From: Echinarachnius parma
Taxonomy: Eukaryota; Echinodermata; Echinoidea; Clypeasteroida; Echinarachniidae
DNA length: 64,000 bases
NCBI GenBank assembly: GCA_037951105.1
Contig: JBAMJV010001790.1
Location: 33,962-97,961, forward strand
Direction: 5' to 3'
The first letter of the stretch is position 1, and each line of letters begins with the position of its first letter. Under the pieces are notes generated by a model, which saw only the letters and a list, made by a program, of their open reading frames with translations, made no database searches and had not been told where the DNA came from. Shown here in pieces: positions 1-10,408 of this stretch. The position numbers and the translations under genes were made by a program.

Positions 1-51
1 AGAAATTGATTGGACGCCAACCTAACATCCAATCCTGGGGCATAGCTGAAA

Positions 52-227
52 GGGGACCATCTACAAAGTACGTACGCACGAGAGGGGGGAGGGGGGGGGG
101 GGGGGGGGGGGGTTCACGCTAATGCGTAAGATATATTCAACCACATGCGTAAAAAGGTGCATACAGGGGGGAAGGGGGGGGGTCAATTTCGGACAATAAT
201 TTGCGTACATACTTTGTAGATGGCCCC
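52..227. repeat. Foldback element with poly(G) centre
   Basis: GGGACCATCTACAAAGTACG...CATACTTTGTAGATGGCCCC; arms about 25 bp, with long G runs inside that may be unreliable in assembly. Confidence 0.8.
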
Positions 228-349
228 AAGGAGGAAGGGGTTGGGGTAAGAGGGGCACATGCCCTCCATCCCAATAACTTAACAGAAACAATACAATACA
301 ACAATGGAAATCCATAAAATATAAGAAATTAAATTCATATAACAAAATA

Positions 350-520
350 TAGTCAAACCTGCTATAGTGACCACCTGTTTATAAAGACCAACTCTATTGA
401 CCTTTATTGACTCCCAAGAAAACACTCTGCATGTCAGTGAACCTGTCTTTAAAGTGCACTTGCTTATAAAGACTGTTTATTCTATTAACCTTGGGGGGTG
501 TGTGTAGACAGGTTTCACTG
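350..520. mobile_element. Tc1/mariner-like MITE, same family as at 40.1 kb
   Basis: Begins AGTCAAACCTGCTATAGTG and ends AGACAGGTTTCACTG, with TA on each side; it contains ATAAAGAC motifs. Slightly decayed termini. Confidence 0.75.
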
Positions 521-557
521 TACAAAGAGTATGCGCCCCCCCCCCCCCCCCCTCCCT

Positions 558-1283
558 ATCCACACATCAGTCGACTGACACTACCCCACTGATGCAATCC
601 ATCCCTGTGCCTAAGTGCAAGATGTGTCCTATTCATATTTCATTTTCCCCTTTACAAATAATTTGACAGAAACAATAGCAAAACAAAAAATAACCCCATA
701 AAAATAAAGGGTGAAAACTATTATAAAGCAAAGAAATAAATGTGACCTTACATCACAAAACGACCAATCATTCGGGAAAACTGATTGTGCTGATTTTCAT
801 TTAACATTATAGAAGTCATTACCTTTAAAATGGTATATGATTTGTCATGTTTGGACGAAGCAAACCCTTTCAAAATGAACGTCAAAGATTTGGAATATGG
901 ATGAGGCATTTTTAAAATAAGGGAGAAACGGGCCGCTTAAAAGATCGGTGTCTATTCAAGCGCTGTAATAAGATCACATTTATTAGATGAAAAATAATAT
1001 TTAAACATGGTTTCCGACGCTCAAAACTTCACAGGAGGTAGATTAAGATATGCTTATTCAGGAAATACCAAAATCCTAAATCTCATATTTTGAACAAAAT
1101 TTGACTATTTTAGCTAGTAAAAGGAAAGAAACTACCACAGCAACATAGCGGTCGTTTTGTGGTGTAAGGTCACAAATGGAGTGTATTCCCCCCCCCCACC
1201 CCCACCCCCACATCAGTCAGATCATGCTACCCACCCATCTCATCCAATCCAGCATCCCTGGGCTCGAGTGCAAGATGTTTTCC
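558..1283. repeat. Direct repeats flanking an inverted-repeat element
   Basis: A foldback at 741-1174 has 25-bp ends (TGTGACCTTACATCACAAAA... and its complement, 24 of 25 matching). It lies between two similar ~75-bp blocks (558-630 and 1207-1283) sharing CACATCAGTC, TCCATCCCTG/CAGCATCCCTG and GTGCAAGATG. The rest is AT-rich with C runs. Confidence 0.75.
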
Positions 1284-1824
1284 TCACTCTATCACATTCC
1301 CTTAGGGCTCAGGATTTATTGACTGGTGCTGATCAATAGTTTAATCCTCAGGGGTTTCTAGTAGTTCATCATTGACTCGCAGATTATTTTTCTGGTGATT
1401 TTCAATTTTTGCAGCTTTTTGCCGTTGCCCACTTCTTCCCCCTTTCCCAATTTTCCCCTCATCCTCTTGGATCTTCATATCTTCAACCGTTCATTAGCTT
1501 CCACATCAGCGAAAAAATTAATATTTTTATTTCGGGGGCTCCATTTTCGGGGCTACTTTTCCAACTTTCGGGGGCTACAAATATCCGGGCTCTTTTTCGA
1601 ATTTCAGTGGCTACTAATAAGCTATAATGCTGTAAATGATCATTTTATAAGCATTTGTTTAACAATCCAAACAGAAAATCCCACAAAAAATCCCGAAAAT
1701 CCAAAAAAGATCGCCGCCCCCGTGTATTTTTTTCGCTGTTCCACATCAAGCACAAAACCCCCTTCTGAATTTTCCAGAATGTCCACCATCTTATCAACCC
1801 ATTAAATATGAGTTGATGATAATA

Positions 1825-2356
1825 CAGGGTGGCCCAAAAAAAACGGAACGGGGCACTTCCCAAAATATAATACCACAATGTTTATGTTCATCGGATAGGG
1901 TGTCCTTTGCAATGAAAAACGATACCAAGAACAGTAATTTTGGTCAGGTCGTTATTTGTTTAAGGACGCAGTGAGTGAGACCATGTCAGGTGCCGATTTA
2001 TGTCGATTTCGACCTAGTCAATACCAGTTTAACCGCACTCCTTGCCCGTAATACCATTCAGCGACCTTGCCCATTCTCTCGGCACACGGCTGAATGCACA
2101 CTAACAATAGTGCGCGATGCTCAACGCGTATGAACGGCGGTTCGTGCGATTCATCAAGCGGTGGCTCAATACAAATTTACAAAAAAGAGAACCTGACATG
2201 GTGTCACTCACAGCGCCCTAAAACAAAAACTACACAACCAAATTGACTGTTCTTGGTATCGTTGTTCATTTGAAAAGACGCTCTATCCGATGGACATAAT
2301 ACATTTGTTACTATATTTTGGGAAGTGCCCCGTTCCGTTTTTTTGGGGCCACCCTG
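1825..2356. mobile_element. Non-autonomous Tc1/mariner-like element, 532 bp
   Basis: Termini CAGGGTGGCCCAAAAAAA and its complement TTTTTTTGGGGCCACCCTG are flanked by TA (1823-1824 and 2357-2358). Similarity between the arms continues for over 100 bp (CGGAACGGGGCACTTCC, CGATACCAAGAACAGT, GACCATGTCAGG). The GC-richer centre (about 2030-2170) may be a transposase relic, but I see no intact frame. Confidence 0.85.
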
Positions 2357-2517
2357 TATAACATGCAGTATGATTCTCCATTGACCACAGCCCGAGTAGT
2401 TTGAGGACCCGTCCTTAATATAATGGGTTAAACCTGTAATGCTCATTCTCTACTGTGTACATTTTAATATGCTCATATAATTAATTCTCATATTTCACAA
2501 AATCACCCATCCAACTA

Positions 2518-2596
2518 TTAACCCCCTTGACTACGGGAACCGGGTGGGTTGTGTGCAAAGTCTATAGATGGGGATTTCACAAACTCGTAGGGTTAA
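2518..2596. mobile_element. piggyBac-like MITE, family B
   Basis: TTAA|CCCCCTTGACTACGGGAACC...AAGTCTATAGATGGGGAT...CTCGTAGGG|TTAA, 79 bp. Confidence 0.75.
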
Positions 2597-3465
2597 TCCT
2601 TTTATAAAAACTGAGCAGAGTAATTTTGTAAGTAATTGTAGCTCTTGTGCTCCTCACTGTAAACAATCCTGCACTGGGTGAAACATGGCTGGAATACAGC
2701 GGTGATTCAATATATATTGCATCACACAAAAAGAAGATTTACACACAAAAACATGATTGATTTCATGCAATTTCAACCCACCCAACCCCCAGACAAGATA
2801 TTAAATGTTTGTGCTAGTTTGTTATTATGCTTACGTCTCATTAACTTTTTTCATTTGTATTTCTCTAGTGATATTGAAGTTTGTTGTCCTTGAACTAGGA
2901 TTGATATTTTTCTCCATTTTGCCCTGTCAAGTTTAATTATTTCTTTCCAGTTCTCATATTTCACTAAATCACTCAACCAACAACAGTTACTTACTTTTCC
3001 AATAATACATCCATTGGATTTGCAGAATGTTCTGGCATCTCTTGCACTCCTTCAAGTTTTGTTGTAAATAATCCTGTGAAACATGGCTGGAATTCAGCAA
3101 CGATTCATATCATCTCACCTCTCACAAAAAGGAGATTTTAAGAAAAGAGATTCCTCACGCGATTTCACCCCTCCCCGCTCCTAGACACAAGATTAAATGT
3201 TGTTGCTATTTTGTTGTATTTTCAAAGCCACCAGGGTACATTTACTATTAAAATATAGCAGGCTGAATGAACACAGTTGTTGACACAGATTCTATGACCA
3301 AACATGAATTTAAAGGAATTGTTTTGCTTTTGTACATCATCTCAAAATGTTCACCTTGATTATAATATAAATAGTCAAGGTGGCGATAGCCCTTAAAATT
3401 GAATATTGGACCTGGACTATTTAAAGTGGTCTTGTTCTTTGAACTCATCGAAGACCAGTTGATTT

Positions 3466-3532
3466 TGGTATAACTTACACACTCCTTAGACCCCAGCCCA
3501 AGTATACTCAGGACCAGTCCTGAATGGGTTAA
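3466..3532. mobile_element. piggyBac-like MITE family A, right part
   Basis: ACCAGTCCTGAATGGGTTAA preceded by CCCAGCCCAAGTA, as in the 13.7-kb copy. The left terminus is not clear. Confidence 0.65.
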
Positions 3533-3535
3533 TCA

Positions 3536-3646
3536 TGGGCGTCGATACTTACGTAATACCTATTCATCAGGGGGGGGATGAATGAATAGATCACCCCCCC
3601 CCCTGACGAATGGGTATCAATTACAGATCAACGCCCATGGGGTTAA
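3536..3646. repeat. Foldback element
   Basis: CATGGGCGTCGATACTTACG...TATCAATTACAGATCAACGCCCATG, with an inner ATTCATCAGGGGGG/CCCCCCTGACGAAT pair. Confidence 0.8.
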
Positions 3647-4190
3647 TAAAGACTGTTCCTATTCATGTGCAGTGCCATCTTGCAAACACCTTGCCCATGG
3701 TGTGAAATACACACGGGCTCAGTGTATTGGGCAGAAGCTAACATAGTTACGAATGGTCGGACTGCCCTCTACATCCCCACGCATAGCAATCTTTAATATG
3801 AGTGGTGAAAAAAACCGCCTTTAAATCCAAGAAAGATATTCTAATTGGATGCATTCTTGTTCCATTAGCATCAGCTATCTAACAGACAAGAAAATGTAGA
3901 CTATTGAATGGAGAATTTAGCTTATTCGTTGAAATTTTAAAGATAGTAAGCATACAAAAATGGTAAGGACCGTGAACGGGCCAGGCCTTTAAATGATGTG
4001 AAGCAAGTATTGTGATAAGGATTGGGGGCGGGGAAAGGGCAATGTTATTGTAGAAATGAAGACGAAATATGCACCCATGAACATAATGATAATTTGAGTT
4101 CGGAGAGGCACACATCAAATTACCAGGGAGGCACAGGGATGTCCTAAACTGGAGAGGAAAGAGTTAATTAAGCTTTGTGTTAAGCCCTCT

Positions 4191-4385
4191 GCAGACAGAG
4201 CCGACTCGACCCGATTCGGCTGGTTTTCATTCGGATCGGCTCAGTTTTCAGTGCCTTGCGACACACATTTTGCCAGTCGGATGCTAGTTGGGGCCAATTC
4301 AACACTATGAAACGGATCAGACTGACCGGGCCCACCTCTAGCCTGATTGAAACCAGTCAGATCGGGTCGAGTCGGCTCTGTCTGC
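4191..4385. repeat. Foldback element
   Basis: GCAGACAGAGCCGACTCGAC...GTCGAGTCGGCTCTGTCTGC, arms of at least 26 bp, GC-rich compared with its surroundings. Confidence 0.88.
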
Positions 4386-4639
4386 GCCAGGCTTTAGGCA
4401 GGGCTCAACACTAGCACTTTCCCACTTGCCATGCAGAGCAAGTAAAAATTGGTGTCCGGCAAGTGTAATTTCATTAATCATCTAGTTTTCTTGCCCGATA
4501 TAATTTCTAACATGTAAGACTTCATCAACAAGTACGAGGGCAAGTAAATTCTATATTGGGGCAAGTAAATTTTCATATTTTGTTTATTTTTTGTTTAGTT
4601 TACTTGCCCGAACGGGCCAGTACAAACCAAAGTTAGTGT

Positions 4640-7070
4640 GGAGGCTTGTGTGAGGAATGATATACATGTAGATGACTGGGCAAGCCACTAGCTCATGACA
4701 TTTCTTTTACCAATTATGTGTAAATAGAGAGGTATTCCTCAATGAAAAAATAAATAATAATTTCATACTAAAAATTGTGCGGTTAATTAATACAGAAGAT
4801 TTATTGCCTGCAGTGCTTATTTATATTTGTGTCAATTCAAATAAGAGTGCACTTTCGTGATTTATTGCAAAAATTTGTGTATTTTTCGCACTTCAAACTT
4901 TTTACAAACGCTTTACAAACATGATTCTTTCTTTATGAAGGGGAAGGCTAAATAGATACTCATCATTAATGGCAATTTTCTTTCTCAATATCATTGCCTA
5001 TTTATCACTCTTTCTCAATACCTGTAATAGTTGTCGTTCCAATTAGCTTTCCAATGATCACGGTGAATGCAAACGTGCCAACTCAATCAATCACACCATT
5101 TTAATTTTGTTAGGTAAGATTCATTAGAATTGTATATTCTTTACCCTTTTGGAATTGGCCCCGAAAAATGCATTCTGAGCTGGGTTGTATGAAGGTTGCA
5201 TGATATACCAAAATCAAATCGTTTTTTCATGAATTAAAAAGAAATACCGGGAGAGAGGAAGGATAAAGATGGAGAATCAGAAAGCAAGAGAAAAAACAAA
5301 ATTGTGAGATGGTCCCTAAGTATGGCTGGAAGGTGAGATTCTCTTTTGACGGTTTTTGTTGTCGATGTTGTCGATTTTTTGGCAGAGCGGCCGACATGTG
5401 AGCTCTGATTAGTACACCTCTCGCTACCACTCTCGAGTGGGTAGTGCGTCTTTGGCAAGGTGGTTGAAAATGGAGCTCTGTAAATCTCTGACGGGACCCC
5501 CAGCCAAAGTAAAGAATAAACAATCCAGACCTGTTGGCCGATGGCAGAAGAATTCCCCACCCCCCCCCCCCCCCCCTTTCATTCCGTGATCACACCCACG
5601 GTTGATTTGCTGGATTGAATGCAAGAAATGAAGATTTAGAAGAAGTGCTTGCCCTTTTTATGGTGTATTGAATGTATTTATTCTGTTTATAGAGGATTTG
5701 ATGAGAGAGAGAGAGAGGGAGAGAAAAGCTTGCTCCTTATTCAGGGAGGGGGGGGGGCAGAATAAAATGAGATATGGTAGTGAAAAGGTTAATCCTGTTG
5801 GCAGTGGCGTAGCTACGGATGGAGGGGGTCAGGGGCACATGCCCCCAAAAATTATTGGTCAAAACATTAGAAAACATAAGGGGTACATTTTGTTTAAATA
5901 AAGAAATACATAAGGCTTGCCCCTCCCCCCCCCCCCCAATAATTGATGTGCCCCCAATCAGTCCAACCATGCTACGCCACTGCCTTTTGGTGTGCAGATG
6001 TAAAGAGAAAAAAATCATCTGGTGTGAGGGAGAATGGCATTAATATTTATGCTGTATTGATTTCTGCATACCACCTTGTAGGTCAAAGGCTTCTCTCTAT
6101 ATATGATGCTACATTTTCAGATGATAATTTGGGGAATACTTATCAACAAATTTTAAAAGAGAGCTAAATGGGCTTCTAAAAAAGCTCCCAAACTTTAACA
6201 ATTATTATCTCCAAGAGTTCTAAAAGTGACTTGGCGCCCTTCTCTTTCTCAACCGACAAATGCTCAAACCTTTATCATGAGAGAGAGAGATAGAGAAAGA
6301 GAGCGACAGCATTAGAGGGGGGAGAGCAGGCTAGATTTAGTGGAATAGTGCGATACGATAAAGAAACAAAATAGTTTCTTTTCAGAGAGCAGATTGCTCC
6401 TTTTTTTGGTTTGTGCAATATGACGAGGAAAAAAGTGTACCAGTTCATTTTTGGTGTGTGGGATAAGACGTAAGAAAAAGAGACTCGGCAGAGAGAGAGA
6501 GGGGGAGAGCGCAGAGAACCAGCCAGATTTCTGTGGGTATTTTTTGGATCGTCGAGTTGCGCAGTTGATATCGGGACCTTGGTTTGATCGGTTGGTGTCG
6601 TTTCATATCTCTTCTGTTTTTTCGTCTCTGGAAAATAAAGGAAGATATTGAAATTAATCTGAACCGATTATTGCAGATGTAACAAAGGAGGATCATAATA
6701 TGTATCTTTCACTAATTGTGATGTTTGAAAATAATAACTTTTTTGTGGCGGATATGTCACTTGATCATTTGGTGGATTACTAAGCGGCATCATATTGGAA
6801 TCAAATCATCGAGAGCCGAATGCCCTTTTCTTATTTTTGTGGGAATGATTTCAATAATTTTTCTCCAAATTCTTCTCGTTGGAATTCAAAAAGTGTGATT
6901 TTGTGCAAATATATATTTTGACAATCTTCCTTTGGAGATTTGATGTCTGCGACTTGAATTGTCCATATTATTTTGTCAAATTTTTTTCTCAATATTTGTT
7001 CTTCTGAAGAAGGAATTTCCTATGTTTTTATTTCGAAGTTTAGATTGGCACTGGCTGAAGTGCTGCTACA
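4640..7070. other. Intergenic, no supported gene
   Basis: AT-rich sequence apart from the hAT-like MITE at 5802 and (GA)n tracts. A somewhat GC-richer block at 6470-6620 directly after (GA)n could be a 5' UTR or promoter piece, but no start codon with a convincing frame follows. Confidence 0.5.
5802..5982. mobile_element. hAT-like MITE, 181 bp
   Basis: Inverted termini CAGTGGCGTAGCTA...GCTACGCCACTG. Flanking 8-mers CCTGTTGG and CCTTTTGG match at 7 of 8 positions, the hAT-type target duplication. GGGGCACATGCCCCC occurs inside. Confidence 0.85.
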
Positions 7071-7074
7071 GTAT

Positions 7075-7405
7075 TTCTCGTACAACTATTTGCATAATTT
7101 CCTTCATTTAGAGGTTTTATAGTTTCTCTTTTCAAATTAATTTCTGTGAAGTATTATTAGAGCTGGAGCAGTATTTTTTAAGGCAAACTGACCATTTCTT
7201 GCGTAGATCTGAAGTGCTGGGACATTATTGTATAGTGCAACCGTTCTCATATTTATGTGATTTAGAAGCCCCTTTTGTTTTCTTTTCAAATTTATTTCTG
7301 GGAACTAAGTATTAAGAGCTGGAGCAATTTCCCGTCAAGTGCGGCCATTTCTTGTATTGATATGAAGTGCTACAGCATTAATGTAGAGTGCACCTCTTCT
7401 CATAT
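7075..7405 (+). repeat. Degenerate tandem repeat, period near 165 bp
   Basis: Two copies share TTTTCAAATT(A/T)ATTTCTG, TTAGAGCTGGAGCA, CCATTTCTTG, GAAGTGCT and TTCTCATATTTAT. A partial third copy precedes them. Confidence 0.7.
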
Positions 7406-7439
7406 TTATTTGATGTATGTGCTTTGTTGCTGGTATAAT

Positions 7440-7537
7440 GTATTCAACCTTTGGAGACCATTTGATTTTGGTACAACATGAATTATCCATAGACCCCAGT
7501 CCGAGTGTTTTCAGGACCAGTCGTGGATGGGTTGAGA
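7440..7537. mobile_element. piggyBac-like MITE family A, decayed
   Basis: Left part CAACCTTTGGAGACC, then CCATAGACCCCAGTCCGAGT and ACCAGTCGTGGATGGGTTGA. Immediately followed by the long foldback at 7542. A fragment of the same family is at 2370-2431; shorter traces are near 8.1, 10.2 and 27.0 kb. Confidence 0.6.
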
Positions 7538-7541
7538 GCTT

Positions 7542-7872
7542 GGGGGGTTTCACAAAGATCCTAAGTTGATCTTAAGCACTAAGATGGTCTTAAATATTAT
7601 GGAAAGCCACTAGTGTCTTGAAACAGTTTTGTAAAAGTTATGTTGAAATGCATAAAATGTTGATTCAAATCATATATCAAAGAGATTCATGATCTTCACA
7701 TCAAGTTCATGAAATTTCTTTGATAATTAGAAAATATATATGATATGAATCAACATTTTATGCATTTCAACATAACTTTTACAAAACTGTTTTAAGACAC
7801 TAATGGCTTTCCATAATATTTAAGACCATCTTAGTGCTAAGATCAACTTAGGATCTCTGTGAAACACCCCCC
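7542..7872. repeat. Long inverted-repeat (foldback) element, ~330 bp
   Basis: Two arms of about 135-140 bp with high identity: GGTTTCACAAAGATCCTAAG...ATGTTGATTCAAATCATATA and its complement, around a ~50-bp loop. The RNA would form a long hairpin. Confidence 0.92.
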
Positions 7873-8646
7873 TGGAACATTATTCTTTGGGGAACACATG
7901 TATGTGACACAGATTGCTACCCACAATATCTAAAAGTGATTTGATTGGGGATGCTCCTATACCTTTAGATGCATATAATCTGGATTTGGCCTTTATTTAT
8001 TATAATGCATCTTAAATCATTGTATTTTTACATTCTGTCCATCATCAAAGAAGTTTGTATTTGTATGTTGTTTATGGATAAACTAGTTCAGGACTGGTCT
8101 TAAAAATAAGTGTCCTGGGGTTTTTGAAGGATGCATGTTATAAAAAGAATTTAATCATGTTCTGTGGGTTAAGCGCGCTGGAACATTATTCTTTGGGGGC
8201 ATGTGCGACCATTTCTGGTATTGAATCGATTTGAGATGAGCCTTCGGTTGGATGAAATCTGATCAGCGCAGAAACGTGCCTGGCAGTAACAAAGGAATAT
8301 CCATTCTATCCATCCACTCTATAAAAAGGATAAAGCACTTTATATTCAAGTAGAGGTTGCTGTAGCTGATTTGGGAAATGCATTTTGTTTTTTTATTCGA
8401 AAGCAATTTGATGTATAGGCCTGTGTACGTATAGCTTTTCCTGTTTACTATTTTCGTGATGGTCATAAATTTGGTTGTGCACTTATATATTTGATACGAT
8501 CCTATACTGCCTATCCTTTAACAATTCGTGCGTTATAGAGAATACATTTGGTTATTCACTCAAACAAATATTGAAGTGCCAAAGGATCTTTAATACTTTA
8601 CAAAGTGCATCAACAGCCTTTTTACTTTTAATCAGATATATTAGCA

Positions 8647-8935
8647 TTATTAATGGTCTTTTATGATTTCATATTTGTACAATATTTCCACAGACAGAAA
8701 GAAGGGATCATAAAAGGAAAATAAGTTTGTTTAAATACATAAAATAAGGATAATAGATTATTGATGGTCCTGTTTGCTTGTATATCTGTACAATATTTAT
8801 ACAGACAGAAAGAGGGAAACTTAGGAAAATAGTATGTATGCATAAAATATGGACAGTATATGGTTTAGTATCATTGGTCCTTTATGCTTTCATATTTGTA
8901 CAATACTTCTACAGACAGAAACTTAGGAGTCCAAA
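8647..8935 (+). repeat. Three tandem copies, period ~110-125 bp
   Basis: Each copy carries TTTGTACAATA.TTC.ACAGACAGAAA followed by GG and AAATAA/ATAAAAT segments and a T.GGTCCT... lead-in. Confidence 0.8.
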
Positions 8936-9174
8936 GTATAATGATCAACAGTAGATTGTTCAATAATAAATATTTAAATTTAGGAGATCCAAATTGTTCA
9001 GTACTAATGTGTGACTGATTTTTTTAGTAACATCCGCAACAACAACTCTAGCTCCAAACAGAGAAAATATAACTATTTAATTAAAATCAAAGTATTTTGA
9101 TCCCCAATCGTGCATTCTAAAATACAGGTTTTAATGCAATTGAAGAGAATTGAGCAAATGCTAGCATGGAAAGA

Positions 9175-9399
9175 TATACCGTAGAACACCATCGTCAAGC
9201 ACCCCCAAGCACCTATACGCATCTTGCTTTTAAAGAGCGCCTGCTCTCTGTCCAAAAGGGAAACGTTAATCAAGAATGCAAATAATGGTGAGGAATATTC
9301 ATGAGGATAATAATGGAGGTGAATCTCATGGAAACGTCACTTAAAAGCAAGATGGGTATAGGTGCTTGGGGGTGCTTGACGACGGTGTTCTACGGTATA
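9175..9399. repeat. Foldback element with ~55-bp arms
   Basis: ATACCGTAGAACACCATCGT...ACGACGGTGTTCTACGGTAT; the arms include AAGCACCCCCAAGCACC and its complement. TA at both ends suggests a Tc1/mariner-type MITE. Confidence 0.88.
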
Positions 9400-10313
9400 T
9401 GTACTACTAACTTCTCAATATTGAAGTCATAAAGAGTCAAAGTAAGTCATAAGAACTGTGCCATACAAAACTAACAATGCTTGGCAAACCACATGCTGCT
9501 TCTGCCAAGCTTTGACAAATGGGGTGAAAATGTATATTGTATCATATATAATTATTCTTTGTGTTATTCTAAGGGAGAAGTATCCTGAGGAATGGTATTG
9601 ACTTTTCACAGAAATAGTGCATATGATCAGATATTAAAGTGGGGGTGAGAATTTTGTGTGTGTGTGTGTGTTTTATAATAAAGTCCATTTTGACATTTAG
9701 GGAATTCATTGTATTTATAAAAAAGACAATTTGACAGATTTTGTTCATGTTGTCAATGTCAGCAAAGTTTGAAACATTTGCTTTTCACAGAAAAGATCAA
9801 CATCAAAAGGGAGAGAAAATTTGCCAGATGTGTTTGTCAAACTACAATGTCACATGTTAGGAAATACTGTGTCAAGTTTTAGGAGATTTTTTGTGTGTTA
9901 AGAGGAAGCAAAGTTGAAACTTTTCTTTTAAAATAATATTGACCTTTCACAGATACTATGCATATAAATTTATGAAAGAGGTAGTGAACCTGTGTATTTA
10001 AAGATGTGTTTTTGAAAGTACAATTTCACATGGCACAAAATGTGACAATACTAAAGTTTTAGTCCTGTTATCAGAGAATACAAACAATTGACATTTGTTG
10101 TATTCTGATGTTTATTTGGCGGTACATGTAGATATTAAAGAAAATGAGTTTGGTATGAATCATCCTTTAAATCATTCAGTACTGGTCCCAAAATGTCTTT
10201 GCTGGGGTTTATGGAGAATTATGTTTTGAAACAATGTAAATACAATGCACATTTAGGACTGCTCCCAAAATACTGAACTACTTTATAGCCATGTGTAAGT
10301 TTTTCTACCTTTC

Positions 10314-10408
10314 TAGCATGGTGGAGTTATAACTATTTGTTTGTAGTGATATGGTGCAAGTTTTGTTTACTAAGTTCAGTTTTGACCAGAACTTTACTAT
10401 CCCTTTAA
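10314..10408 (+). repeat. Fragment of a dispersed foldback family (see 50.4 and 60.0 kb)
   Basis: CATGGTGGAGTTATAACTAT, GTGCAAGTTTTGTTTACTAA and ACTATCCCTTTA match one arm of the larger copies. Confidence 0.75.
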
